64,000 bases of DNA from Wallemia ichthyophaga EXF-994 (GCF_000400465.1 NW_008806286.1:64762-128761); one strand, 5' to 3'; shown: positions 1 through 10,635, numbered from the stretch's first letter. Notes: generated from the sequence alone by a model not told the origin. Translations and numbers: made by a program.

Positions 1-735
<735 letters not shown>

Positions 736-782
736 TTATAAAGATTAATTAAAATAAATAAATCCTTCTCCTCTTATACAAA

Positions 783-3068
783 TCACATCTTCTTACGCTG
801 CTTCTCTTTGTGTTTGTGTAGCGTCTTTTGCTTATCAATAAGCTTGGATTGTGACTTGCTCTTGACACGCTTAGAGTGTATAGCCATCATCATTGGCTTG
901 TTACGCTTCTTCTCTTCGTTCGTCTTGCTTGCTACCTTATCCGACTTGTGTTTACCCTTACGTGAAGCAAACTTATCACGACCTTCACGACCTTCGGCAA
1001 TACTAGCCATACGCGCCTCATAATCATTCTTAGCGCGTTTGCGTGGTCCAACAATCTCAGCTTCTGTGACAAATTGTCCTTGATCATCACCATCTGCACC
1101 GCTACCAGTGGCTTTACGCTTTTCTTTAAGATGCGCAAGTTTGCGCTTTGCAGCATTTCCACCGCCTTGGTCTATTTCCTCTTGTACCGCCTTCATTTTG
1201 AGGTCGTTGAGGAGGGCAAAGTCTGCTGGTGTGAGGATACGTTCGGTAGCTAAAGTGGACATTTGGGCAATTTGATCATTTGTAGAGATGTCTTTGGTAT
1301 CTTCTTCCTTTTTCTCTTTCTTCTCTTTCTCCTTCTCTTCATCGCTGTCAGAAAGATCGATATCGGCGTCGTCGTCAGACACATTAACCCAACCTTCCTC
1401 TTCACTCGAGGCATCATCTGACTCGGCATCCCAGTCATCCCAAGCTTTCTCATCGTCGACGTCTTCATCGTCGTTTTCCTTTTGATCGAGGTGCTTCTCG
1501 AGTAAGTCTAGACCTTCAATACCACTAGCAACCTCATTACTCTCACCAAACTTGAGAGCTTGTTTTCCAGTAGACATACCCATCGCAGCCAATTTACCTC
1601 TCTCTTTACGTTTGAGGATTGAAGGGTTGACTTCTCTGAAGAGTTGTAGTAAACCTCTACTAGCAGTGATTACACCTTTATCAGCAGATTTCCTATACTC
1701 TATCAAATCTTCAAGTAAATCCGATTCCATAGCCCATGGCTGCCTGCGTGAAATTTCTGTGATAGAGTTGAGACCAGCAGCTACAACTTCAGAACCAACG
1801 CCAGGAGTGACGAACTCGTGAGCGATCTTACGAATAACGGGAGTGAGTACGTCTGGTGGGGTTAGTTCGTGTACAGATTGAGCTAAAGCGACGAGAATGA
1901 GAGTAATGCGGAGTTGATGGTGAGTGAGGTATTTGATGATGTATGAGTAGAAGCTGAGAACGCATAGTTTGTGAGCACCCATGACTCTAGTGAGGAGTTG
2001 CATGACTAAAACGCGATGATCAAGGGAGTGAACTTTATCAGTTTTAGTGAGGCTTAAGAATAGCTTTTCAGCAAAACCTTGTGGGTCATTGAGGAGTTGT
2101 AAGGCAGGAAAGTTTGGAGTGGAAGAGTTTTGTTTGTTCGCGTTAGCTTTCTTAGCGGCTTTCTTTTGTTTTGACATTTTCTTGTCAGTGGATTTACGAG
2201 ATTTATTAATGAGAGCTTGATGCTGAACCTTTTTAATGTCGATTTCATCACCCTCTTCGTCGCTCTCCTCAACAACATCATCAGAACCCAAGAAAAAGTG
2301 AGTTGCAGCGTTTTGAACTTTTGCAGTAGGATGGAAGCAAGCTAAAGCGACGATGGAGACGGATTTAGAGTCATTCCAAACGCCTTTTCTCCATAGTTCC
2401 CTGGTTAACATAACAGCCCACATAGCTTCAGAGTTTGAGTTAATTTGGTTGTTTTTAGATTTCTTGTTGGAGGTAATTTCAGCGTCCATACCAGTTTGAA
2501 CCATTGCAAAGAGTAAACCCTGAATAACTCTGTTCAGCTTATGATTTTTTGATTGTTGATTAGCCAATTTCATATCATTCAAGATGACATGTTTTATATA
2601 GGATTTTATAGAGGAGGAAGTAGTTATAGGGAGAAGTTGAAAGAGAACCTTCAATAGGTCAATAGAATCGATAAATTTGCGATTTCTAAGGAGAACTAAG
2701 GATTGGATTAAAGTTTTCTTAGTGTCTGGGGAAAGGTGGGAGTTGAATTGGATAAGGAGATCAGATAGGTCGTTGGGGAGTTGAGATGTTATTGAGGGAT
2801 AACAAGGGGCGACCTGGGATGTGTATTGTGAGATAAGCGTATAACGCACAACAACCTAACAAACCTGGCTAATGAAACCAACCAAGTTATTAAACTCATT
2901 CAAGTTATATCCAGGCTGTAATTTGAATATATTGATAATAGATTTATAATGATTGTATTGCTGTATAAACTCATCCTTATATCCATCGGGGTCTCTCTTC
3001 ACAAGTCCTTGTAGCTGTGGTAGATTATCTAACAACAATGCACCCCTATTAGATTTAGATTTAGTCAT
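783..3068 (-). CDS. SDA1: SDA1 ribosome biogenesis / 60S export factor
   Basis: Two exons: 3068-2865 and 2813-783, with a 51-nt intron (2814-2864) starting GTTTGT and ending CCCAG; the product is 744 aa. The N-terminus has the family signature LPQLQGLVKRDPDGYKDEF and KLQPG, and the splice restores the conserved QVAPCYP. The C-terminal half holds an acidic stretch (DDEDVDDEKAWDDWDAESD) followed by a highly basic Lys-rich tail, as in other Sda1 proteins. Family knowledge: Sda1 is a nuclear HEAT-like protein needed for 60S pre-ribosome maturation and export, and for passage through G1. The start codon lies only 24 bp from that of the divergent methyltransferase gene at 3093. Because the LPQLQ block is so close to the N-terminus, a much later start is not possible. 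Confidence 0.93.
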
Positions 3069-3092
3069 GGCTGTTACCTGTCAACCTCCATC

Positions 3093-4016
3093 ATGCCACT
3101 CAATAAGGGCTTAAGCTTCAGTAGAAATTTACCGAACCAGCCACCAAAAATAAAAAGAGACAGAATACTCAACGATAATTCGGATGCATTCAAATTTAAC
3201 GCCTGGGATAACGTTCCTAGGCCTGAAAATGAATTTGATATTGTTAAACCACATATAGATTTTCATCAGTTGCATAGAGCTGATGAGGAGAAGGTGGATA
3301 AACTAAATGATAACCCTTCTTCTTACTGGAATGACTTCTATAAAACACACCAATCTTCTTTCTTCAAGGATAGGCAGTGGCTGGGTTTGGAATTCCCTGA
3401 TCTACTCAATCTAGTTGCTAACCAACAACCCTCTACACTCCTTGAATTAGGTTGTGGCGTTGGTAATTCCCTCTTCCCCATCTTAGATTCGAATCAAAAC
3501 TCAAATTTACACCTTCACGGATGTGATTACTCGAATGAGGCTATAGATATTGTCAAACAACACCCAACCTACCTAAACCCTCCTAATGGCTCTATAAATG
3601 CATCTGTATGGGATTTATCCAACTCTTCCCCTTCAGAACTCCCACTCCCACCAAATTCAGCAAACTACATACTAATGATATTCGTTTTATCCGCACTTCA
3701 CCCAGATCAATTCGATACTGCTCTCAACAACATCCACACTATGCTTAAACCAGGCGGTAAAGTTCTCTTTAGAGATTATGGTAGGTATGACCTCGCTCAG
3801 ATTAGAATGAAAAAGCAGAGACTACTTCAAGATCATTTTTACTGTAGAGGCGATGGTACGAGGGTTTATTTCTTTGAACTTGATGAGCTGGATCAGTTGT
3901 TCAAGAAGCATGGCTTTGATGTTCAACACTCTGACACTGATAGACGTCTAATTATCAACCGCAAAGAGGAGAAAAAGATGTATCGCGTTTGGCAGCAAGC
4001 TACGTATACAAAGTGA
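3093..4016 (+). CDS. TRM140: tRNA N3-methylcytidine methyltransferase, Trm140/METTL2-like
   Basis: Single exon of 307 aa. The SAM-binding motif LELGCGVGN sits at 117-125, followed by HGCDYSNEAI, which supplies the acidic residue for the ribose. The block NAWDNVPRPENE (36-47) and the WNDFYKTHQSSFFKDRQWL segment (79-97) are diagnostic of the METTL2/6/8 and Abp140 group. Late motifs KPGGKVLFRDYGRYD and FYCRGDGTRVYFF are also family hallmarks. Family knowledge: these enzymes form m3C at position 32 in the anticodon loop of tRNA-Thr and tRNA-Arg (METTL2 type) or tRNA-Ser (METTL6 type). The AWDN block suggests METTL2 type; this choice is an inference. Unlike budding yeast Abp140, there is no actin-binding extension. 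Confidence 0.9.
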   Translation: MPLNKGLSFSRNLPNQPPKIKRDRILNDNSDAFKFNAWDNVPRPENEFDIVKPHIDFHQLHRADEEKVDKLNDNPSSYWNDFYKTHQSSFFKDRQWLGLEFPDLLNLVANQQPSTLLELGCGVGNSLFPILDSNQNSNLHLHGCDYSNEAIDIVKQHPTYLNPPNGSINASVWDLSNSSPSELPLPPNSANYILMIFVLSALHPDQFDTALNNIHTMLKPGGKVLFRDYGRYDLAQIRMKKQRLLQDHFYCRGDGTRVYFFELDELDQLFKKHGFDVQHSDTDRRLIINRKEEKKMYRVWQQATYTK

Positions 4017-4124
4017 TTTACGTATTGTATTATAACTAGTACCTTTTAAGCATTTCATTGAAATGAAAAAAAAAAACAATTACCTGAAATGAGAAATACA
4101 ATTAACTTCAATTTAAAAGCTCGC

Positions 4125-4901
4125 TTAGTTGACGTAAGACAGCGCAAACAAACCAGCAACAACAACAGCAGCTCTGATAACACCACTCTTCTCATCCTTA
4201 CTGAGTGGACGAGTGATAGTCTGGTACTGGACAGGCTCTATTTCGGGAAAGTATTTCCTATAATGATTGAGATAAGACATAATTCGTGATGGCTTATTCT
4301 CAACACTCTCTCCCAATTCCTCCTCAAGGGTATAGAGATTGTGACTGACATTACTAATACCAGATGCTGTACTGAGTTTTGGTACATCATTCTTCACGTT
4401 ACTATCGATAGTATCCGCCGTAGCCGACCAATTACACGCCAAAACTGGAATTTTGATATTTTTTGGTGAGGGGTTTCTAGTAGGTTGAGGAATATTGAGA
4501 GTGAATGCCCCAAGATCTACAAGCTTACTGGAGGTGTTATCGGCAGGTGTTAAAGGCTGACCTGGAGCTGATGCGGAAGTGTGTGGAGTAGACGACGTTA
4601 CCGGAATTTGGGGACCAGCGTTGAGGTTAGTGCCTTGTCCACTAGAAACCTTATTCACTGGCTCGGTTGAGTATGTAGATACTTGTGTATCATTGGCGCT
4701 TAGTCTGTGTACAAGCGCCGACTTGCTGCCCGTGGAAGGCAATTTACGCTTCTTCAATTCAATTTGAAGACCTTTAACAGTCATGCTTTGATACCTTTCA
4801 GTTGTGAATAGGACACTAGAGACGAATGATCTTGTGTGGATTGGTTTGGCTGATTTGGCGTATAACATCATCGTGGTGGTTACAAAGAGGAAAAGAAGCA
4901 T
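4125..4901 (-). CDS. AIM34: SAP-domain protein, probably mitochondrial (Aim34-like)
   Basis: Single exon of 258 aa, convergent with the methyltransferase gene. The N-terminus is hydrophobic, then Ser/Arg-rich (KSAKPIHTRSFVSSVLFTTER), compatible with a mitochondrial targeting signal. A SAP helix-extended-loop-helix motif follows at about residues 40-67 (MTVKGLQIELKKRKLPSTG, then SKSALVHRL). The middle is Ser/Thr/Pro-rich and poorly conserved. The C-terminus contains a hydrophobic stretch (GVIRAAVVVAGLFALSYVN) that could span a membrane. Budding-yeast Aim34 has the same plan of presequence, SAP domain and C-terminal membrane segment; its molecular function is unknown. The symbol is by architecture, not by alignment. 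Confidence 0.6.
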   Translation of the reverse strand: MLLFLFVTTTMMLYAKSAKPIHTRSFVSSVLFTTERYQSMTVKGLQIELKKRKLPSTGSKSALVHRLSANDTQVSTYSTEPVNKVSSGQGTNLNAGPQIPVTSSTPHTSASAPGQPLTPADNTSSKLVDLGAFTLNIPQPTRNPSPKNIKIPVLACNWSATADTIDSNVKNDVPKLSTASGISNVSHNLYTLEEELGESVENKPSRIMSYLNHYRKYFPEIEPVQYQTITRPLSKDEKSGVIRAAVVVAGLFALSYVN

Positions 4902-4978
4902 CGTGAATAAATCATTACAAGAAGTTGTTTGTCATGTGCCTAGTGTGTTCATTGTGCTCATTGTGCTCAATACTCCTT

Positions 4979-5935
4979 TTAACCCGATTGAATACCTTCG
5001 TCAGTAGCAATTGGCTGGTAAGATATTCCAATTGGGTCGACCCAGCTATCAGGCAAAACACCAGCAGCATACTCGTCGATAATTGAAGAGTGTGATATGA
5101 TAAGCCACAGTGAGAAAGCAGCTTTCGCACCCAAGTCAATGATAGCGTATAGGACCAATTCAAAGTCGAACGTAATGATTTTAGCTTTAGTGCCCAGACC
5201 AAAGACAATTGCGTAAACTGCCCACGAAAAGAGGATAAGGGTGGTTAGAGGACCGTACAAGACGCGTACGTCATCTGAGTGAATGCGAGACACTTCGAAC
5301 CCGCGTACACCAAGTACGTAGACCAAAGCGAGGTAGAAAACGATTGAAGCAATCAAGAAGAACCAAACACCAACTGCAGAGTGCTGGAAACCTGAAAGTA
5401 GCCCTGTACCAACAAAGCCAACACTTGCGAACATACCGAGAACGATATCAAGCCAAGGCAAACCAGTGAGTAGGCCGAGAGTGAAAGTAGTTACAGGGAC
5501 AGTAACAAACCACTCAACGAATCTACCCAAGTATATTGCTCTCAGTGGGGGATGCTGCGGTGGAGCCAGGTGGCGGTGTGATTCAGGCACGTAAATGGCA
5601 CCGAAGTTTGTGGATAGAGTGAGATATGAGAGGGTAGTTATAGTGAGTATAACACCAGCTAAAGCGTGAAATGTTCTACGACGCTTGTTGAGACGTGTTG
5701 CGTGTACTGCCGTGACCAAAGTAGACAGAGCAAAAACGGCAAATGCGATCCATAGGATAATCCTGCCGAGGTGGGAAGGTGCTTCAAACACAGGAACTGG
5801 TTTTGGTAGACCAATGGGATTTTTGAGATTGTCGTGAGGAGGAGCAATTGGAGGCAACTGAATTGGCTGTGAGTGATTTACAATAATAATATTCATACTA
5901 ACACTCACACTATAATCATTCATCGTCATCGTCAT
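4979..5935 (-). CDS. Divergent microbial (type I) rhodopsin, fungal opsin
   Basis: Single exon of 318 aa with seven predicted membrane helices. Helix G has IIDLGAKAAFS with D267 and the retinal-binding lysine K271 (bacteriorhodopsin D212 and K216). Helix C reads GRFVEWFVTVP, giving R138, E141 and W142 at the positions of R82, D85 and W86; so the primary proton acceptor is Glu, not Asp. The position of D96 is T152, so no carboxylate proton donor is visible. In helix F, W238 and Y241 are kept but the conserved Pro186 is Ala (A242) and Trp189 is Phe. The lysine argues for a photoactive protein, unlike Yro2/Hsp30-type opsin-related chaperones that lack it. Pump or sensor function cannot be decided from the sequence. 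The N-terminal 50 residues are Pro-rich and the exact start is uncertain (several early Met codons). Confidence 0.88.
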   Translation of the reverse strand: MTMTMNDYSVSVSMNIIIVNHSQPIQLPPIAPPHDNLKNPIGLPKPVPVFEAPSHLGRIILWIAFAVFALSTLVTAVHATRLNKRRRTFHALAGVILTITTLSYLTLSTNFGAIYVPESHRHLAPPQHPPLRAIYLGRFVEWFVTVPVTTFTLGLLTGLPWLDIVLGMFASVGFVGTGLLSGFQHSAVGVWFFLIASIVFYLALVYVLGVRGFEVSRIHSDDVRVLYGPLTTLILFSWAVYAIVFGLGTKAKIITFDFELVLYAIIDLGAKAAFSLWLIISHSSIIDEYAAGVLPDSWVDPIGISYQPIATDEGIQSG

Positions 5936-6010
5936 CGTCGTTGTCGTCGGCGACCCACAAGAAATGTCAACTCACACGCACACCATCATTACGTCACTTG
6001 ATAAAGAAAT

Positions 6011-6040
6011 TTAATTTTATATTATTTTATATTATTTTAT
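6011..6040. repeat. AT-rich 10-bp tandem repeat in the opsin/RAD14 promoter
   Basis: Three copies of a 10-bp unit (TTAATTTTAT, then ATTATTTTAT twice) lie 8 bp before the RAD14 start codon, inside the 112-bp gap between the divergent rhodopsin and RAD14 genes. Probably a nucleosome-poor AT tract of the shared promoter; this role is an inference. Confidence 0.5.
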
Positions 6041-6047
6041 ATCTCAA

Positions 6048-6965
6048 ATGGCAGAAGCTGAGCGTAATAAGAAAATTCAACTAAACAGGCTCAAGGCCAA
6101 GCAAGCGTTGAAAGAACGCGACAGATCGACCAACAAGTCACGCGAGCTGAATGGCAACAACAAGCGCAATTTGAAGCAGGTTGAAGGGCATGACGATAGT
6201 GTGGCAAGCAAGTCGAGGCGAAATGCAGCCACCGAAGACTCAAACGACTCCACCTCTCCACTACGCAGAGACCCACGACTTGGCCAATACTACGAGTACG
6301 ATCTATCCAAGATGCGTAACTCCAAAGGTGGTTTCCTCATCGAAGACGATCACGGTTTGGGCGAGAAGACGGAGAATGAAATGCGTAAAGAGAAGCAGCG
6401 TGAACTTGAACGCACTCTAGCTGCATCCTATGAGCCTGGCTTGAAAATAGACCTGAACGCGAACCCTAAATGCAAATTATGCGACAGTATCGAGATTGAT
6501 CGACAAATTTTCACCTCATTTGGCATCAGTGTTTGTCATAAATGCAAGCAATCCCATCCAGATAAGTTCAGTTTACTAACAAAGACGGAGTGTAAGGAAG
6601 ATTACCTCCTCACCGATTCTGAACTACGGGACGCGGATGTCATGCCTCATCTCCTCAAACGCAATCCACACCGCGCGTCGTGGAACAACATGATGCTCTT
6701 TCTACGTGAGCAGGTCGAAGAGTTCGCTTACGCCAAATGGAATGGTCCAAAAGGTCTTGATGAGGAGTGGGAGAGACGCGAACAACTCAAACACAACAAA
6801 AAAGGAAAGAAGTTTCAGGATTCTCTCAACGATCTCAGGCGAAGGACAAAGAACAACGTCTGGCAGCAGCGACAAGATGCTCAGCATGTGCATGACTGGT
6901 CCACCCAAACTGATAAGCAGGTTTGTTCTGTGTGTGGTCTGCAAGTTGATACAGAGAGTTTCTAA
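6048..6965 (+). CDS. RAD14: DNA repair protein RAD14 / XPA
   Basis: Single exon of 305 aa. The N-terminus is basic and helical (MAEAERNKKIQLNRLKAK). The zinc finger uses C142-x2-C145 and C163-x2-C166 (CKLCDS, then SVCHKC), followed by HPDKFSLLTKTECKEDYLLT, the DNA-binding XPA core. The residues LKRNPHRASWNNMMLFL and the C-terminal HVHDWSTQTDKQVCSVCG block are also typical of fungal Rad14. Family knowledge: this protein verifies damage and bridges TFIIH, RPA and Rad1-Rad10 in nucleotide excision repair. The gene is divergent to the rhodopsin gene and convergent with the next gene. Confidence 0.95.
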   Translation: MAEAERNKKIQLNRLKAKQALKERDRSTNKSRELNGNNKRNLKQVEGHDDSVASKSRRNAATEDSNDSTSPLRRDPRLGQYYEYDLSKMRNSKGGFLIEDDHGLGEKTENEMRKEKQRELERTLAASYEPGLKIDLNANPKCKLCDSIEIDRQIFTSFGISVCHKCKQSHPDKFSLLTKTECKEDYLLTDSELRDADVMPHLLKRNPHRASWNNMMLFLREQVEEFAYAKWNGPKGLDEEWERREQLKHNKKGKKFQDSLNDLRRRTKNNVWQQRQDAQHVHDWSTQTDKQVCSVCGLQVDTESF

Positions 6966-7078
6966 TGTAACATGTGCATTCATATACAGCCCCCCTCATG
7001 TCATCTACTCTTCATCAAACTCTGCAAACCGGGTATATTTGATTGCGGTGTTGGTAGAACACTCCCGCTACTAATGCT

Positions 7079-8725
7079 TTACTGTGACTTTGTGTCATTG
7101 AAAATATTCGCAACTCCTCGCTCAGACGACGGGCTGTCATCATGAAGAAATTCGAGAGGAAGTGACTGAGCTGTTCGGTTTCGTTTGGGTGTTTCCATGT
7201 CTAAAGATTCAATGTCATCGTAGTCATCCTCTTCTTGGCAATCGCTGTCCACGTCCAAAGACACATTCGGTCTATCAGTCGAGTCCATATCTAAGCCACC
7301 CCACAATCGTTTCTGAGGATCGTCTGCCACCTCCTCACCCAACTCATCATTCTGTGACTGAGTGATCCAGCCAGATATCAGACTCTGTCTCTTGGTATCT
7401 TTTTGCTTCTCCTTCTCCTTATTTCTCTTACCCCGCCCCAAACCTTTATTTTGGGTAATAGGTCGTGTCCCCTCCCACGCTCTCTCCAGCTCAGGAAACC
7501 CAATTGCACCAGTTGGTATAGAGGTTTCAGTGGGCATGTGTGTGTGCGAGTCTTTAGGCGGCGTATGGACTTTTAGCTTGGACTGTCGTAGTTCCTTTGA
7601 TGGCGATCGCGGTGATGGAGTGTTCGCAACTAAAACGCTACTTCTGTTGGATAGACCACGCGTACTCTTCTGAGGAGTGCGTTCAGTCAATATCTGTGTG
7701 AATGTTCTGTATCCATTATTGCCATTCTGCGTAAAGAGCCATTCATCCTCGCGCTGATCCTGATCCGCCTCCAAGTCCTCGATCGTCGTTGATCTCATTG
7801 GGGGTGAAAAGAGTGAAGAGTGATTGTCCATATCTTGAGTGTACTTTCTTCTCTTGTTGTCAGTGTTGTTGGTGGTGTTGTTGCTGAGATTACGATTACG
7901 ATTACGATTACGACTGCCATTGCTATCCCTCTTAAGCGACGGGATGGTAACTTGATTGAGCCGTTTGCTAAAGGTAGCGAGGGCAGCTAGGTGAGATTGG
8001 AGAGAGTCAGTGGGGTGTTCTTCACTTGCATTTCCATTTCCACCCTCGCCATCGTCATCGGCCAACATCGCCTTGCGCATCTCAAGCTCAACGCGCCGCT
8101 CGCGCAGTGTCGTCAGACGGTCCTTAGCCCGCTTCTCCTCATCGACGGGCGACAGACCTGCGGCGTGGCGCATCCTAGCCAGCTGCGAGAGTGCCCCGCC
8201 GCTCGTCAGCTCCTTAGCCAGCGACGAGGGTGATGATGGTGCGTCGAATACGTGCGTGTGCTGTTGTTGGCTGGGTGAAGGTGGTTTGGAGTGGGAGTGG
8301 GAGTGTTCGAGCTCCTTCTCCTTCTCCTTCTCCTCCGCATACGCCTCTTTCCTCCTGTAGTACTCTTCTGGATTCCAGAATATCTTGCTTTGGGGTCTGA
8401 CGCTATTCTTGGCATTCTTGCCGTTCTTGCCGTTCTTGCCGTTCTTGCCGTTCTTGCCGTTCTTGCCACTGCCCTTTCTCTCACCACCCATATCGGCAGC
8501 GCTAGATAGCAGTTTGTCCTTGGTGTTGCTCATCGCGCGCGAGAATAGCTCACGGTCTACCGTCCACTTGCTGCTTTTAATCCTCGCATCGAGCTGCGCC
8601 GGTGAAGTGCGTTGTCGACGCACAACACCCCCACTTGGCCTCGTCGATGGCTCCCCAGCCTTTATCCATCCTGTAGACGCTGGTGGTGTATATTTACGCG
8701 TGTGGCTATCGCTGTGGCTGCTCAT
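7079..8725 (-). CDS. Hypothetical low-complexity nuclear-type protein
   Basis: Single exon of 548 aa. I do not recognise a family. The N-terminus is polar and Arg-rich, and residues about 86-105 form a GKN tripeptide array (see the repeat entry). There follow a charged stretch (KEAYAEEKEKEKELEHSHSHSK), a possible coiled coil (KRAKDRLTTLRERRVELEMRKAML), an NRNRNR array and basic KRRK and GRGKRNKEKEKQK clusters that could act as nuclear signals. Near the end, KRQSLISGWITQSQ loosely resembles a PCNA-interacting peptide, but the aromatic pair is incomplete. Several S/T-P sites (TPPKDS, TPSPRSPSK) suggest phosphorylation. It is predicted to be largely disordered. It is convergent with RAD14 and is probably a real gene, because the frame is open for 1.6 kb and the ends fit the neighbours. 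Confidence 0.65.
   Translation of the reverse strand: MSSHSDSHTRKYTPPASTGWIKAGEPSTRPSGGVVRRQRTSPAQLDARIKSSKWTVDRELFSRAMSNTKDKLLSSAADMGGERKGSGKNGKNGKNGKNGKNGKNAKNSVRPQSKIFWNPEEYYRRKEAYAEEKEKEKELEHSHSHSKPPSPSQQQHTHVFDAPSSPSSLAKELTSGGALSQLARMRHAAGLSPVDEEKRAKDRLTTLRERRVELEMRKAMLADDDGEGGNGNASEEHPTDSLQSHLAALATFSKRLNQVTIPSLKRDSNGSRNRNRNRNLSNNTTNNTDNKRRKYTQDMDNHSSLFSPPMRSTTIEDLEADQDQREDEWLFTQNGNNGYRTFTQILTERTPQKSTRGLSNRSSVLVANTPSPRSPSKELRQSKLKVHTPPKDSHTHMPTETSIPTGAIGFPELERAWEGTRPITQNKGLGRGKRNKEKEKQKDTKRQSLISGWITQSQNDELGEEVADDPQKRLWGGLDMDSTDRPNVSLDVDSDCQEEDDYDDIESLDMETPKRNRTAQSLPLEFLHDDSPSSERGVANIFNDTKSQ
8415..8468 (-). repeat. 9-bp tandem repeat encoding Gly-Lys-Asn units
   Basis: Six consecutive copies of the 9-bp unit TTCTTGCCG (plus strand), five exact and the last ending in A, plus a diverged copy on the proximal side. 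Read on the minus strand it encodes (GKN) repeats within the hypothetical protein. The DNA is nearly perfect, which points to recent expansion or ongoing slippage. Confidence 0.9.
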
Positions 8726-8875
8726 CTATCCTCTATTCGATGACATAAGTTATCGCTCGTGGACGCCTGAGAACAAGAGTGTTTTGATAAGAAATAGTGA
8801 AAAATTAAAGATTAAAAGAATCAACATCTATGCATATCCGAGGCGCGCACGATACAAAAGTCTATTCCTTCGCGT

Positions 8876-10594
8876 CTATTTCTTCGCAACTCCCTGCTTA
8901 ATAGCTTGCAAGGCGCATAGAGCAGCTTTGTGAGCGTTTGTGTTAGCCAGAGCACATACACTGCTCTCCTACTCACCTCCCACTCCACTTCCATCCTTAG
9001 CCAGTCCAATTTTGATACGTTTTTCAGCCTGGTTGCCGAGAATGACGTTGAGAGCATCCCGGATAGATTGTTCGAATCTCGGGAAGAACTCGATGACACT
9101 GTTTTGGTGGTGTTAGAGCATCCGATAAGCACCTCATCTACCCACGATCCATCCAGCCCAATGTTGATATCTCCCGCGGCGTTCTCACTCGCCTCTGACT
9201 CGATCACGGCTGCGAGAGCACACGCACTGAATCTGGCAGCGCGCAACCCGATCAGTTGCGAAGCATCTCTGAAAAGCTGCGCATCCAGCTCGCGAACATT
9301 TTCTGCAGATACGCCTAATGCACCCAGCACCTGCTTCGTATGTGTGGTCTCACCGTCTGAGTCTCTGAGAGAATCAGACATGAGAGCCGTGTCTAGCCCG
9401 TACTGCGTGTTAAAAGCCTCCGGAAGCGTGCTCGTGTTGCTGAGAAACTCTTGCTTGGCGTGCAGATCCACCAGCAGCCTCCGCAATATCTCACCTAGGT
9501 ACATACCCGAGATAAGTTTTTCGAAAGACTGTCTGCGTCTACGGTGGTGGTTGGTTAGACACACTCTCAACGAAACCCAATGTCTGCTCACGGATTGATC
9601 GACGCAGAGTCGACAATATCATCCCATTCAGTTATCGGCAACACACTTCTGGCGTTGTCAACGTTGCCCCATCTACACACATGTTAGCGGGTGGGCGTGT
9701 GTGTAAATTAGGTATGTACTCGGTGTTGACGACCATTTTAGAACCAGCTTTGGGGTTTTTGGCTTCGTCGTCAAGCTTCTTGATCTCGGTAAGATCTTCC
9801 AAGTACGCACCGTTAGTGCCAGTGCCTGAGGTGTGTTAGATTGTGGATACTGCGCGTCGTAGTTTCGACACATACCAAAGATAGCACCGATCTTCGCACC
9901 GCCAGATTGATACGAGTGAGCGAGCAAAGTGCCGACAGTCTAGTGAGGTTTGGTAAGTGTTGAGCCTTTAAAACATCTAAACACGGTCAGCTCACATCAT
10001 TGACCAACGCAACGACATCGACAGGAATGTTTTGCTTATTGAGACAATCCTGTAGCGTCTCAACGACATCCTTCCCAACGGCATTCTTGGCATTGAAGCC
10101 CTTGGTGAAGCCGATCAATTTGCCTGAGTTGATAGCAGACTGATCGACGGGGAAGCTGGGGGAGGATCAGATATCGATATGATGTAATCAGCGTGAAAAA
10201 CACACGAGAAGGTGAAACCGAGTGGGATTCTCTGACCTTGCTTGGATTGAGACTTTGTGGATATAAAGTGACCAATAGATTTGGCCATGTACGAGAATAA
10301 CTCAGTGAACTCGCCTGTCTTGAGATCCTCAGTGATTTTATACTTCTCCTGAGAAATGGAGAAGTTCCTGTCACCAGAAAGATTAACTTCACAGACACGC
10401 ATATTTGTGCCGCCCAGGTCCAGGCTTAAATAGGTGCCGCATTCAGTTCCATCCGGCAAGCCATAGACGAACGTGGGGATCATCGATACGTCTGTGCCGT
10501 GGTAATTAAGGCCGTGAGAGAACTCAGCTTGAATTTCATTTTTGATTTTAAACAGGGCGTTGTCGTCGACGATTAATTTTTCAGAGAAGTTCAT
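8876..10594 (-). CDS. Hexokinase / glucokinase
   Basis: Eight exons: 10594-10206, 10155-9996, 9939-9876, 9825-9720, 9672-9592, 9538-9146, 9098-8977 and 8925-8876; introns are 47-56 nt and the product is 454 aa. Motifs in order: phosphate-1 loop LDLGGTNMRVC, sugar-binding LGFTFSFPVDQ, GFNAKNAVGKDV, catalytic Asp in VALVNDTVGTL, then GTGTNGAY, and near the C-terminus DGSVIEFFPRFE and AKDGSGVGAALCALQA. It phosphorylates hexoses at C6 in the cytosol. The N-terminus (MNFSEKLIVDD) is short and lacks the lysine/methionine-rich regulatory tail of budding-yeast Hxk2, so a nuclear glucose-repression role is not suggested. Every exon junction restores a conserved block; open frames seen between 8.8 and 9.9 kb are readings through the introns. 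The start lies 41 bp from the divergent gene at 10636. Confidence 0.95.
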
Positions 10595-10635
10595 GGCTGT
10601 GGGGGACAGACAACTACCCAACACCAACCAGCCAA

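Noticed and set aside
8821-9591. 256-codon minus-strand frame that could be called a separate gene
   Set aside because: Its first part is hexokinase exon 6 and the rest is read through introns 6 and 7 in the wrong frame; the spliced model restores the conserved hexokinase end.
8930-9598. 222-codon plus-strand frame
   Set aside because: It lies antisense to hexokinase exons and has no recognisable domain; hexokinase sequence explains the codons.
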